This document shows positions 17,590-26,572 of a stretch of DNA of 64,000 nt, one piece after another. Every line of letters begins with the position of its first letter. Position 1 is the first letter of the stretch. This stretch comes from Streptococcus sanguinis SK49. GTDB lineage: Bacteria; Bacillota; Bacilli; Lactobacillales; Streptococcaceae. The translations under genes were made by a program, and so were the position numbers. The notes beneath the pieces were generated by a model that was given only the letters and a program-made list of their open reading frames with translations, was not told the DNA's origin and ran no database searches. The stretch is from NCBI RefSeq assembly GCF_000212815.1, contig NZ_GL890985.1:1015198-1079197 (forward strand), written 5' to 3'.

Positions 17590-18330
17590 GTGAATATTTT
17601 TATACTAGAAGATAATTTTTTACAACAGACTAGAATTGAAAATATTGTCAAAAAAATTTTGGTTGATAGTAAGATTGAGTATAGGCATTTTGAGGTTTAT
17701 GGAAAACCTCAACAGCTTTTAGAGGACATTTCAGAGAGAGGAAGTCATCAATTATTTTTTCTTGATATTGAAATAAAAGATGATGACAAAAGAGGACTAG
17801 ACGTTGCTAGAGAAATTAGAAAACTTGATTCTCAAGCAGTGATTGCTTTTGTAACATCACATTCTGAGTTTATGCCTGTATCTTTTGAATATTTAGTATC
17901 AGCTATTGATTTCATTAATAAAGAATTACCTGAACCATTATTTATTAAACGAATTGAAAATGTTATTTCAAGTGTTAGCGATAATCAAGGAAGAACAGTA
18001 TCTGGGGACTCTTTTATATTTACAGGATTCAAAGCTCAAATTCAAGTGCCTTTTAAAGATTTATTGTACATTGAAACATCGACAATTGCTCATAAATTGA
18101 CTCTTTATTCAAAAAGTGACATAGTTGAATTCTATGGGCAATTATCTGAAATTATTGAACAGGAACCACGTTTATTTCAATGTCATAGATCGTTTATCGT
18201 AAATCCTTATAATATATCTTTAATTGATAAAGAAAATCGGGTAGTTCATTTTCAAAACGGGTCTTCTTGTATTGTCTCTAGGTTAAAAATTCGTTCACTC
18301 TTGAAAGTTGTAGAAAGACTTCATGACTAA
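17590..18330 (+). CDS. LytTR response regulator of the BlpR/ComE group
   Basis: 246 residues. The receiver starts MNIFILEDNF (acidic pair near residues 7-8) and has the phosphoryl-acceptor Asp in QLFFLDIEI (about 59); the C-terminal LytTR domain (about 145-245) has LFQCHRSFIVNP. The pattern is closest to BlpR by eye. The start codon is GTG at 17590. Such regulators switch on bacteriocin genes when a kinase senses a peptide pheromone. Here the following kinase gene is reduced to 33 codons and no bacteriocin genes are visible, so the regulator is an orphan. Confidence 0.85.
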   Translation: MNIFILEDNFLQQTRIENIVKKILVDSKIEYRHFEVYGKPQQLLEDISERGSHQLFFLDIEIKDDDKRGLDVAREIRKLDSQAVIAFVTSHSEFMPVSFEYLVSAIDFINKELPEPLFIKRIENVISSVSDNQGRTVSGDSFIFTGFKAQIQVPFKDLLYIETSTIAHKLTLYSKSDIVEFYGQLSEIIEQEPRLFQCHRSFIVNPYNISLIDKENRVVHFQNGSSCIVSRLKIRSLLKVVERLHD

Positions 18331-18340
18331 GGAGATTTAG

Positions 18341-18442
18341 ATGATATTTTTACTAGATATTATAGGTGTTTTTTTATTGTATAATCTTATTCTTCATTAT
18401 CAATCATCAAACACTCCGCCTGTAAGCTGGTACGTGAGGTAA
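18341..18442 (+). pseudogene. Truncated sensor kinase (BlpH-like N-terminus)
   Basis: AAGGAGATTTAG leads to ATG 18341, and 33 codons follow: a membrane segment (MIFLLDIIGVFLLYNLILHY) and then unrelated residues before a stop. Position and spacing match the histidine kinase expected after a BlpR-like regulator. The gene breaks off near 18410, where foreign sequence begins. The peptide-sensing arm of the system is lost. Confidence 0.6.
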
Positions 18443-18557
18443 ATGTGCTCCAAGGTTTTGACAATTCGCGTCACATGAAGTTATTTAAGCATCTCCTTTT
18501 TTTTTTTACCATTTTCTGTTATAATAAATTGTACTTCTAAAATAGAAAGGTCTTAAG

Positions 18558-19703
18558 ATGACAACTCTTATTAAACATAAACGTGTAGAATTTTCAGAAC
18601 TTTTTTATGACTTAGTTTTTGTTTTTGCGATTTCAAAAGTAACTGCTTTAATTCACCATCTTCATAACGGTATTTTGACTTGGAATTCTTTCCTTGATTT
18701 TTTCATTGCTATTTTGGTTCTCATCGATTCCTGGATGATTCAAACCGATTATACCAATCGCTATGGAAAGAACTCTTTATTTAACATGGTAATCATATTT
18801 ATCAAAATGGGACTTTTACTCTTTATAGCCAATATGATTGGACCTGATTGGCAACAATATTTTCATTATCTCTGTTGGGCTATTGGTACATTAACCCTTA
18901 CCTTATTTTTTCAATATTTGGTTGAGTTTTTTAAAAAATCAACCGATAATGTTCATAGGGAAAGTATCAAAGGTTTTCTATGGATAACAGGTCTACGAAG
19001 TTTAGAAATCTATCTAGCAGCTCTTCTTCCTATTTACATTGGAGTCTATATCCTTTATGCTAGTATTCTGCTAACATTTATTACGCCAAGTATCTTGCTT
19101 AATAAAGATAAGCATTACCAGGTAAATCTCCCCCATTTAATCGAGCGCATCTCCCTTCTTGTCATTATTACGTTTGGAGAGATGATTACGAATCTAGCTA
19201 ACTTCTTTACAATCGAGAATTTCTCGATTTATTCGGTTCTTTATTTCATTATTATGATTTCTCTGTTCTTGTTTTATTTTGGTCAATTCGACCATGCTAT
19301 TGATGAAAAATCTAATCAAAAGGGACTATTTCTAATTTACAGTCACTATCCTATTTTCATTGGACTTATGATGATGACTGTATCGATGAGTTTTCTTCAG
19401 AATCCTGAAGCTAATCGTCTCTTTGCAACCAGCTTCTCTTATATCGGATTTGGCCTCTTTCAAGCTGCTGTCCTAGTAAATGGGTCCTATAACAAACACT
19501 ATCTTCGCTATTCGAAAAGTTACTACTGTGTCCAAGCGACACTCTATCTGGCTGCCTTTATTCTCTCTTTGATCTTTGCTTCTAATCCTATAATAGTAGT
19601 GAGTATAACAACCATTTTAGCTCTAGCTATAGCCATTCATTTTATTTATTTTTATATGACACAGAATAAAAAATATTCCAAATCTAACTGGGAGTTATTT
19701 TAA
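18558..19703 (+). CDS. Low-temperature-requirement A (LtrA) family membrane protein
   Basis: 381 residues with about ten membrane segments. Family signatures are VEFSELFYDLVFVFAISK at the N-terminus and LIERISLLVIITFGEMI in the middle. AGAAAGG lies before the ATG, and a terminator follows the stop. LtrA proteins are widespread and of unknown biochemical role; the first was linked to growth in the cold in Listeria. It forms its own unit within the ICE cargo. Confidence 0.82.
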   Translation: MTTLIKHKRVEFSELFYDLVFVFAISKVTALIHHLHNGILTWNSFLDFFIAILVLIDSWMIQTDYTNRYGKNSLFNMVIIFIKMGLLLFIANMIGPDWQQYFHYLCWAIGTLTLTLFFQYLVEFFKKSTDNVHRESIKGFLWITGLRSLEIYLAALLPIYIGVYILYASILLTFITPSILLNKDKHYQVNLPHLIERISLLVIITFGEMITNLANFFTIENFSIYSVLYFIIMISLFLFYFGQFDHAIDEKSNQKGLFLIYSHYPIFIGLMMMTVSMSFLQNPEANRLFATSFSYIGFGLFQAAVLVNGSYNKHYLRYSKSYYCVQATLYLAAFILSLIFASNPIIVVSITTILALAIAIHFIYFYMTQNKKYSKSNWELF

Positions 19704-19717
19704 TGAGTTTATAACAT

Positions 19718-19748
19718 TAAAAAGCTTTGGGAACCAAGGCTTTTTTTT
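19718..19748 (+). terminator. Intrinsic terminator after the LtrA-family gene
   Basis: AAAGCTTTGG-GAA-CCAAGGCTTT followed by a T-run. Confidence 0.85.
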
Positions 19749-20248
19749 CATTAATTTGTTTTTCTATTTTATCCTCCAATTTGATCTCGCACTGACATTT
19801 GTTTATAACAAAACTATATATCTAGAATAGCATAAACATTAGGTATTATAGGTTTTCAAACCAAATACGAGTCATTCGTTTTTGCCCCACTTTTGCCACG
19901 TTTTTAAAGCCTGACATTGAAAACACCTAGAAGTATTTCCCTAAAATCAGCTATATTTCAACACTTTTGTTTATTTTCAATATGAAAAGTTCTTACAAAT
20001 TCATGATGGAGGCATCGTTCTAATCGGCTTAAAACTAATCCCATTACTTTCAAATGTATTGAAGTAAGGAGAGTAACGTCATTACTGACAAAGTCTAATT
20101 TAATTTACTAATCTAGTAAATTTATTCTTTTAGATAACTAGGTATTTAAATATAGTACTACTAATTTATTTATTTAAAATTACAAATCTATTGGTAGCTT
20201 TTTGGTAGCTAAACAGACAAATTTTATAATGTTTATCAAAGTGAACAT
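19749..20248. other. 500-base AT-rich stretch with no intact gene
   Basis: No ORF with a ribosome binding site was found. On the minus strand two short reading frames end in stretches that look like tails of tyrosine integrases (VAKVGQKRMTRIWFENL-stop near 19853-19903, and LATKKLPIDL-stop near 20180-20212), and TTGGTAGCTTTTTGGTAGCT is a short direct repeat. This may be debris of an earlier integrated element at the right end of the cargo. Confidence 0.35.
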
Positions 20249-20282
20249 AAAAAGAATGTTGATTTGTCAGCATTCTTTTTTA
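20249..20282 (+). terminator. Intrinsic terminator
   Basis: AAAGAATGTTGA-TTTG-TCAGCATTCTTTTTT hairpin. It lies upstream of the S24 repressor gene and separates that gene from the cargo. Confidence 0.8.
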
Positions 20283-20327
20283 TTTCAAATGTATTCTCGG
20301 AATTAGAACTTGGGGGTTATTAAACTC

Positions 20328-20356
20328 TTGATTTTTTCAACAAGCTATGGTATTCT
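20328..20356 (+). promoter_or_regulatory. Promoter of the S24 repressor-umuC operon
   Basis: TTGATT (20328-20333), a 17-base spacer and TATTCT (20351-20356). GTTAGTTAATAAACTTAC just downstream is a weak inverted repeat that could be the repressor operator. Confidence 0.55.
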
Positions 20357-20391
20357 TTTGTTAGTTAATAAACTTACAAAAAGGAGAACAA

Positions 20392-21075
20392 ATGTTTTCA
20401 CCTACTAAATTAAAAGAAAAAAGAGAAAGTCAAGGGTTATCGCAATCACAACTTGCATCCAGTTTGGGAATCAGTAGAGTCTCATACTTTAATTGGGAAT
20501 CAGGTAAAACAAAACCGAATCAAAATAATCTAAGTAAGTTGAGCCAGATTTTAACTGTCGACCCTTGCTATTTTGAATCAGAGTATGAAATAGTTGAAAC
20601 TTATCTCAAACTAACGGAAAAGAATCAAAAAGCGACACTTCATTATGCTACAGAATTGTTGAACAAACAGAATGAGAAGGTTGTAGACATTCCTGAGCGT
20701 TTTGCTTATAAGGTCTACGAAAAATTATCAGCTGGTACAGGAACAGCTTATTTTGATGATGGTAATTACGATACAGTTTACTTTAATCACCAATTTGATT
20801 ATGACTTTGCATCATGGGTGTTTGGTAATTCGATGGAACCAACATATGAAAATGGTTCTGTAGCCCTTATTAAGCAAACAGGATTTGATTATGATGGAGC
20901 TATCTATGCCATAGATTGGGATGGTCAAACCTATATCAAGAAAGTGTATCGTGAAGAAAATGGGCTACGTTTAGTTTCACTCAATCGGAACTATTCAGAT
21001 AAGTTTGCGCCTTATGATGAGAATCCTCGTATCATAGGGAAAATTGTTGGAAACTTTATGCCTTTAGAGGACTGA
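20392..21075 (+). CDS. Xre-S24 self-cleaving repressor (HdiR/LexA-like)
   Basis: 227 residues: helix-turn-helix (about 5-60, LSQSQLASSLGISRVSYFNW) and a C-terminal S24 peptidase domain. The probable cleavage site is Ala-Gly in LSAGTG (about 111-116), the catalytic Ser is in NSMEPT (about 145-150) and the catalytic Lys in YIKKV (about 181-185). RecA filaments trigger self-cleavage, so DNA damage should relieve repression. It is co-transcribed with the polymerase gene 3 bases downstream, a pairing known from Tn5252-like elements and the S. mitis rum locus. Confidence 0.9.
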   Translation: MFSPTKLKEKRESQGLSQSQLASSLGISRVSYFNWESGKTKPNQNNLSKLSQILTVDPCYFESEYEIVETYLKLTEKNQKATLHYATELLNKQNEKVVDIPERFAYKVYEKLSAGTGTAYFDDGNYDTVYFNHQFDYDFASWVFGNSMEPTYENGSVALIKQTGFDYDGAIYAIDWDGQTYIKKVYREENGLRLVSLNRNYSDKFAPYDENPRIIGKIVGNFMPLED

Positions 21076-21077
21076 GT

Positions 21078-22493
21078 ATGACTTGGTTTGATTATAGTCT
21101 CGAACCTAAAAGCGATATTGCCTTTATTGATATGAAATCTTTTTACGCAAGTGTAGAGTGTGTAGATAGAGGCCTGCATCCACTTAAGACTTCACTTTGT
21201 GTTATGAGTCGAGCAGATAATTCTGCTGGGTTAATCCTTGCTTCCTCTCCTATGTTTAAGAAGGTATTTGGGAAATCAAATGTTGGACGTTCCTATGATT
21301 TACCATTTGATGTAAAGACTAGAAAGTTCTCTTACTATAATGCTAGAAAGCAAGGGTTACCGACAACGATAGACTATGTTCACTATATAGAGGAATGGGC
21401 AAAATCAACTGTGATTGTTCCTCCGAGAATGGATACTTATATTGCAGTCAATATGGAGATTCAAAAAATCTTTCAAGATTTTGCAGCACCAGACGATATT
21501 TATCCCTACTCAATTGATGAAGGATTTATAGATTTAACCAGTTCATTAAATTATTTTGTGCCTGATAAAAGTATTAGTCGAAAAGATAAGTTAGACATCA
21601 TCTCAGCTGCTATTCAAAAAAAGATTTGGAGAAAAACAGGAATTTATTCAACGGTAGGTATGTCTAATGCCAATCCCTTATTAGCGAAGTTAGCACTAGA
21701 TAATGAAGCTAAAAAGACTCCGACAATGAGAGCCAATTGGTCCTATGAAGATGTTGAAAAGAAAGTATGGTCTATCCCTAAAATGACAGATTTCTGGGGA
21801 ATTGGGAATCGTATGGAGAAAAGATTACATAGTTTAGGCATCTTTTCGATTAAAGAATTGGCACAAGCTAATCCTGACTTGATTAAAAAAGAGCTTGGTA
21901 TCATGGGCTTAGAGTTATGGTTTCATGCTAATGGGATTGATGAAAGTAATGTTCATAAACCTTATAAGCCAAAGTCAAAAGGGATAGGGAACTCTCAAGT
22001 TTTACCTAGAGATTATGTCAAACAAAGAGATATTGAGATCATACTTCGTGAGATGGCAGAACAAGTTGCTGTTAGATTGAGAAGAGCTGGTAAGAAAGCA
22101 ACTGTAGTTTCTATACACTTAGGGTATTCTAAAGTGGAACAGAAACGATCTATTCATACTCAAATGAAGATTGAACCAACTAATCAAACAGCACTACTGA
22201 CAAACTATGTTTTAAAGTTATTTCACACTAAATATACTTCAGGAGCTATCAGAAGTGTTGCAGTGAGCTATTCAGGTTTAGTAGATGAATCATTTGGATT
22301 GATCTCATTATTTGATGATGTTGAGAAAATAGAAAAAGAAGAAAGGCTCCAGTCCGCAATCGATGCTATTCGAACAGAATTTGGTTTTACTTCATTATTG
22401 AAAGGGAATGCCCTGGATCAGGCTTCCAGAACAATTGCAAGAAGTAAACTCATTGGTGGTCATTCAGCTGGAGGATTAGATGGACTAAAATGA
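21078..22493 (+). CDS. Y-family DNA polymerase, UmuC-like, of the ICE
   Basis: 471 residues. Error-prone polymerase for translesion synthesis. Catalytic acidic residues are visible in IAFIDMKSFYASVE (about 14-27) and YSIDEGFIDLT (about 143-153); helix-hairpin-helix and little-finger regions follow (WGIGNRMEKRLHSLGI). It follows the S24 repressor directly and so is probably induced by DNA damage. Carriage of UmuC-type genes is a known trait of Tn5252. Confidence 0.92.
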   Translation: MTWFDYSLEPKSDIAFIDMKSFYASVECVDRGLHPLKTSLCVMSRADNSAGLILASSPMFKKVFGKSNVGRSYDLPFDVKTRKFSYYNARKQGLPTTIDYVHYIEEWAKSTVIVPPRMDTYIAVNMEIQKIFQDFAAPDDIYPYSIDEGFIDLTSSLNYFVPDKSISRKDKLDIISAAIQKKIWRKTGIYSTVGMSNANPLLAKLALDNEAKKTPTMRANWSYEDVEKKVWSIPKMTDFWGIGNRMEKRLHSLGIFSIKELAQANPDLIKKELGIMGLELWFHANGIDESNVHKPYKPKSKGIGNSQVLPRDYVKQRDIEIILREMAEQVAVRLRRAGKKATVVSIHLGYSKVEQKRSIHTQMKIEPTNQTALLTNYVLKLFHTKYTSGAIRSVAVSYSGLVDESFGLISLFDDVEKIEKEERLQSAIDAIRTEFGFTSLLKGNALDQASRTIARSKLIGGHSAGGLDGLK

Positions 22494-22855
22494 TGAATCG
22501 TTCTTATTTACCTTTTTTGTCTGCAAGAGAGTATCAAGACCGTGGGATGGCTAAGTGGTTGGGATTCTTTTTGTCAGAACATTCAAGTTCTCTTTGGGAA
22601 GAAAAAAATAGAGAAGATATCTCCATTTCCCTATCAACGGAAGAGAAAGTTCTATTTGTTCGTCAACTTTATACGAATGCATTCCCAGCAACTTTTGTTT
22701 GTAAGCTCTCAAATAGAAGAAAAGTAGTCTCGGGTATTGTTAAAGAGATGGGGAGAAAGTCTATATCCATTAAATCAGACTTTGGTTTTTTTCGCTTAAA
22801 ATGGGAAGATATACTCGATATACAGATAGAAGGGGTAGATTTATATGAATCGTAA
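22490..22855 (+). CDS. YolD-like protein
   Basis: 121 residues. The N-terminus with LPFLSAREYQDRGMAKW fits the YolD-like family, whose members often lie next to UmuC-type polymerases and are thought to help them. The start ATG 22490 overlaps the umuC-like stop by four bases, so translation is coupled. No catalytic motif is visible. Confidence 0.72.
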   Translation: MMNRSYLPFLSAREYQDRGMAKWLGFFLSEHSSSLWEEKNREDISISLSTEEKVLFVRQLYTNAFPATFVCKLSNRRKVVSGIVKEMGRKSISIKSDFGFFRLKWEDILDIQIEGVDLYES

Positions 22856-23135
22856 AGAATTATATGATGATAAATTGCAGCTAGATTATTTTTCTGATTC
22901 TTATTTACGGTTTGAGTCAGATTTTTACAAGTATTCTGCTTTAGACATACCATTAACATTTATCACTGATGATATTTTACGTACAATGGCTATGTCTCAA
23001 AAACATTATTTTAAACTTAATAAAAGTAAATCTTTAGATAATCGTGATCATTATTTTGTTTTTTCTATCAAGATGAACAAAGATAGTAGTGGGATTAGGC
23101 AGTATGAATATCAAAGACATTGTTTTAGTTTGTAA
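22845..23135 (+). CDS. DUF5960-like small ICE protein
   Basis: 96 residues beginning MNRKELYDDKLQLDYFS, with ITDDILRTMAMS in the middle. It overlaps the previous gene by 11 bases in another frame. I recognise the pattern as the DUF5960 group of streptococcal mobile elements. It lies at the end of the repressor-polymerase operon, immediately before a terminator and oriT. The function is unknown. Confidence 0.7.
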   Translation: MNRKELYDDKLQLDYFSDSYLRFESDFYKYSALDIPLTFITDDILRTMAMSQKHYFKLNKSKSLDNRDHYFVFSIKMNKDSSGIRQYEYQRHCFSL

Positions 23136-23157
23136 GAGTCCGACAGGGCTCTTTTTT
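23135..23157 (+). terminator. Intrinsic terminator ahead of oriT
   Basis: GAGTCC-GACA-GGGCTC plus a T-run. The equivalent position in the second element carries the hairpin at 34582-34602. Confidence 0.85.
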
Positions 23158-23214
23158 CTGTGATAATTTTATCAAAAAATATTTGTTATACTTTTTTTAA
23201 TTTAGATTTATCTT

Positions 23215-23405
23215 GGGGGTTTGGGGGCGTACCACCACATTTTCATATCGTTTGTTTTTTGAACCGTGAGGTTTGAAATGGCAGGCGATATGATTTTTGA
23301 GATATTGTGTCCACAATATCTGAGCTCGCAAAGCCTTACAAAAATGTTGAAGCTGTTTTGAAAAATGTACTGACAGTGTCTGTAAGCTTACATTGTCAGT
23401 ACAGG
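23215..23405 (+). other. oriT: Probable origin of transfer (oriT) of the Tn5252-type ICE
   Basis: Non-coding stretch just upstream of the two relaxosome genes and the relaxase. Contains GGGGGTTTGGGGGCG, the inverted repeat CATATCG (23244-23250) / CGATATG (23286-23292), a perfect 9-bp palindrome GATATTGTG-TC-CACAATATC (23301-23320) and a long hairpin with arms GTACTGACAGTGT (23367-23379) and ACATTGTCAGTAC (23390-23402). A homologous stretch at 34690-34885 shares these parts. The nick site cannot be located without experiment. Confidence 0.75.
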
Positions 23406-23429
23406 TATCAATAAAGGATGAAAAGTCAT

Positions 23430-23786
23430 ATGAAAAGAGATATACGTAGTATTCGGAAACAATTTCGCTTAACAGAAACGGAAGAAAAACAAATACTAGA
23501 TTTAATGAGAGAGAAAGGAGAGGACAATTTTTCTGATTTTCTCCGTAAAAGCTTACTATTGTCTGATGGACAAAAACAGATGGAAAAATGGTTCAACCTT
23601 TGGAAAAAACAAAAGTTGGAACAAATTAGCCGTGATGTTCATGAAATATTAATAATTTCTAAAATAAATCATCAGGTTACTCAAGAACATGTTTCTATTT
23701 TGTTAACTTGTATTCAGGAATTAATTAAAGAGGTAGAAAAAACAAGTCCTCTTAGTGAAAATTTTCGTAACAAATACATGAGGTAG
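23430..23786 (+). CDS. Relaxosome accessory protein (Tn5252 Orf10-like)
   Basis: 118 residues from ATG 23430; ATG 23418 is in frame, but AAAGG lies too close to it. Basic N-terminus MKRDIRSIRKQFRLTETEEK followed by a ribbon-helix-helix-like part with FSDFLRKSLL and a helical tail. It should bind oriT DNA and help the relaxase. A broken homologue with the same N-terminus lies at 34907-35234. The next gene starts 4 bases after the stop. Confidence 0.78.
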   Translation: MKRDIRSIRKQFRLTETEEKQILDLMREKGEDNFSDFLRKSLLLSDGQKQMEKWFNLWKKQKLEQISRDVHEILIISKINHQVTQEHVSILLTCIQELIKEVEKTSPLSENFRNKYMR

Positions 23787-23790
23787 TAGA

Positions 23791-24156
23791 GTGGAGCACC
23801 GATATAGAACAAATTTAAAAAAAGTCTTTCTATCTGATTTAGAATTAGTCAAATTGAATGAAAATATCTCAAAAAGTAACTGCTTATCATTCTCAGAATA
23901 TGCTAGACGAACTCTACTAGATCCTGGTATGAATTTTATCACCATTGATACAAATAGTTATCAAGATTTGATTTTTGAATTAAAACGAATCGGAAATAAT
24001 ATTAATCAAATAGCCAGAAGCATAAATTATTCGAACTTAATAACGGAAGTTGAATTAGATGAATTGAGAAAAGGTATAGAAGAGTTAATAGTAGAAGTGG
24101 AGAAAGATTTTCTTATCCAATCTGAAAAATTGAGGAAATTTTATGGTCATCACTAA
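23791..24156 (+). CDS. mobC: MobC-family relaxosome protein
   Basis: 121 residues from GTG 23791. The MobC signature LIFELKRIGNNINQIARSIN is clear (about 55-74), preceded by a ribbon-helix-helix region with FSEYARRTLL. MobC proteins open the DNA around the nick site for the relaxase. The 3' end overlaps the relaxase start by 14 bases, so the genes are coupled. Confidence 0.88.
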   Translation: MEHRYRTNLKKVFLSDLELVKLNENISKSNCLSFSEYARRTLLDPGMNFITIDTNSYQDLIFELKRIGNNINQIARSINYSNLITEVELDELRKGIEELIVEVEKDFLIQSEKLRKFYGHH

Positions 24157-25972
24157 ACACTTTGCGATACATGGAAAAAATTATCGTTGTAAATTAATTA
24201 AATATATTTTGAATCCAAGTAAAACAAAAAACCTAACACTAGTTTCAGATTTTGGTATGAGAAATTATTTAGATTTTCCAAGTTATAAAGAACTAGTGAA
24301 GATGTACAATGATAATTTTTTAAGTAATGATACTCTTTATGAATTTCGTCATGATAGGCGAGAAGTAAATCAACGAAAAATTCATTCTCATCATATCATT
24401 CAGTCCTTTTCTCCAGATGACCATCTAACTCCCGAACAAATCAATCGGATTGGTTATGAGACAGTTAAAGAGTTGACAGGAGGTAGATTTCGTTTCATTG
24501 TAGCAACTCATGTCGATAAAGATCATATCCACAATCACATCATCCTAAATTCAATTGATCAGAATTCTGATAAAAAGTTTCTATGGGATTATAAGGCAGA
24601 ACATAATCTACGAATGGTTTCTGATCGTCTTTCAAAAATTGCAGGGGCAAAAATTATAGAAAATCGTTATTCCCATCGTCAGTATGAAGTTTATCGCAAA
24701 ACAAATTACAAATATGAAATAAAACAACGAGTATATTTTCTAATCGAGAACTCGAAAAATTTTGAAGATTTCAAGAAAAAAGCAAAAGCTTTACATTTAA
24801 AAATTGATTTTAGACACAAGCATGTTACTTTTTTTATGACTGATTCAAATATGAAACAAGTCGTACGTGATAGTAAATGGAGTAGAAAACAACCTTATAA
24901 TGAAACTTATTTTAAGAAAAAGTTTGTTCAAAGGGAAATCATAAACATCTTAGAATTTTTACTTCCGAAAATGAAGAATATGAATGAATTGATTCAACAA
25001 GCAGAATTTTTTGGATTAAAAATAATTCCGAAAGAAAAACATGTTCAATTTGAATTTGATGAGATAAAGCTTTCAGAACAGGAATTGGGAAAAATGAATC
25101 GGTATAGTGTTAGCTATTTTCAAGACTATTTTAATAACAAAAATGAAACTGTTGTCTTAGATAATAAAAATTTAGTTGAACTTTACAATGAAGAAAAGCT
25201 AATTAAAGAAAAAGAGTTGCCGACAGAAGAGGTGGTATGGAAATCCTATCAAGATTTCAAGAGAAATAGGGATGCAGTTCATGAGTTTAAAGTAGACTTG
25301 AATCTTAATCAAGTTGAAGAAGTAGTAGATGATGGAATTTATATTAAGGTACAGTTTGGTATTCGACAAGAAGGACTTATTTTTGTACCAAATATTCAAA
25401 TCAATATGGAAGAAGAAAAAGTTAAAGTATTTATCAGAGAAACTAGTTCTTACTATGTATATCATAAAGATTCAGCAGAAAAAAATCGCTTTATGAAAGG
25501 TAAAACTTTGATTAGGCAGTTTAATCTTCAGTATGAACCGCAGTATATGTATAGAAGAATTCCTCTTAGCAAAATTAAAGAAAAAATAGAACAATTAGAT
25601 TTTCTTATATCTTCAGAAAATAGTCCGAATACTTTTGAAGACATAACAAAAGATTTCATTGACCAAATATCATATCTAGAGAATATGATTCAACAAGTCC
25701 AAGATAAAATTGATAATTTGTCTAGTTTAGAGGAAATATTGTTGAATGATACGGAAAATAGTTCAGGAAATTTAGAAAATAATATTAAAGTCAAGATATC
25801 AGTAGACACAATAGAGAAAGATTTATACGTATATAAAGGAAGGATTGAAAAACTGAAGGAACAACATAGAGAAGCTATAAATTTATTTGAGATGTTTAAT
25901 CGTACGATAAAGAACTACCAGAAAACAAAAGATACGAAATCTAGCAAGGAAAATGAGATACATATAGAGTGA
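24143..25972 (+). CDS. MobP-type relaxase (Tn5252 family)
   Basis: 609 residues. N-terminal relaxase domain: KYILNPSKT (about 20-28), the histidine triad HVDKDHIHNHIIL (about 122-134) for metal binding, and a likely catalytic Tyr near the N-terminus. The C-terminal half is helical and charged with a coiled coil (about 500-600). The enzyme nicks one strand at oriT and pilots it to the recipient. The gene shows no break, so this element looks competent for nicking. Confidence 0.9.
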   Translation: MVITKHFAIHGKNYRCKLIKYILNPSKTKNLTLVSDFGMRNYLDFPSYKELVKMYNDNFLSNDTLYEFRHDRREVNQRKIHSHHIIQSFSPDDHLTPEQINRIGYETVKELTGGRFRFIVATHVDKDHIHNHIILNSIDQNSDKKFLWDYKAEHNLRMVSDRLSKIAGAKIIENRYSHRQYEVYRKTNYKYEIKQRVYFLIENSKNFEDFKKKAKALHLKIDFRHKHVTFFMTDSNMKQVVRDSKWSRKQPYNETYFKKKFVQREIINILEFLLPKMKNMNELIQQAEFFGLKIIPKEKHVQFEFDEIKLSEQELGKMNRYSVSYFQDYFNNKNETVVLDNKNLVELYNEEKLIKEKELPTEEVVWKSYQDFKRNRDAVHEFKVDLNLNQVEEVVDDGIYIKVQFGIRQEGLIFVPNIQINMEEEKVKVFIRETSSYYVYHKDSAEKNRFMKGKTLIRQFNLQYEPQYMYRRIPLSKIKEKIEQLDFLISSENSPNTFEDITKDFIDQISYLENMIQQVQDKIDNLSSLEEILLNDTENSSGNLENNIKVKISVDTIEKDLYVYKGRIEKLKEQHREAINLFEMFNRTIKNYQKTKDTKSSKENEIHIE

Positions 25973-26075
25973 ATAATTTCCTAAAAAGTATATATAGAAT
26001 AGTTTCATGTGCCAATTTGTCACATTTTTAAAAATAAGAAAATAACTATATTATACTTGTTTTAGGAGACAACAA

Positions 26076-26303
26076 ATGTTGAAAAGGATTAGAGATTTAC
26101 GTGAGGATACTGATTTGACACAAGAATATGTTGCAAAAAAAATCTTAAATTGTACAAGATCAGCATATTCTAAAATGGAATCAGGTACCAGGTTAATCTC
26201 TATAGATGACCTTATCAAACTTGCAGATTTTTATAATGTAAGTTTAGATTACCTTGTAGGTCGAGTGGATAATAAAGAAGACCATTACTCCAAAAAGTAT
26301 TAG
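26076..26303 (+). CDS. Small Xre-family regulator
   Basis: 75 residues consisting almost only of a helix-turn-helix (LTQEYVAKKILNCTRSAYSK) and a short tail with VSLDYLVGR. TTTTAGGAGAC precedes the ATG. It stands just before the recombinase region and may control excision or transfer genes. Confidence 0.82.
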   Translation: MLKRIRDLREDTDLTQEYVAKKILNCTRSAYSKMESGTRLISIDDLIKLADFYNVSLDYLVGRVDNKEDHYSKKY

Positions 26304-26572
26304 GTTAAGAAAGCACATTGACAATTGAATAGTCCAAAATGGTACTTTCCTCATTTGTGGAGCAAATTTGAATGGCTCGCCATGATAAGAGCGATTTTAA
26401 AACCATCAATAAAATAGAGCGATACTTTATATGCCATGATACAAATGATATACAATGATACTTCTGATCGTTCAGGCTGCCACCGTAAAAGAGCAGCAAG
26501 TGAAATTCTTATGATGACTTCATCAGTCATGCCATGGAGGAGATTGATAAAAGATAAAAGGGAAGTGATTTT

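Noticed and set aside
26305-26499. Minus-strand ORF of 64 codons and a 28-codon plus-strand ORF at 26372
   Set aside because: Neither has a ribosome binding site or a protein pattern I can support; the stretch is treated as non-coding.
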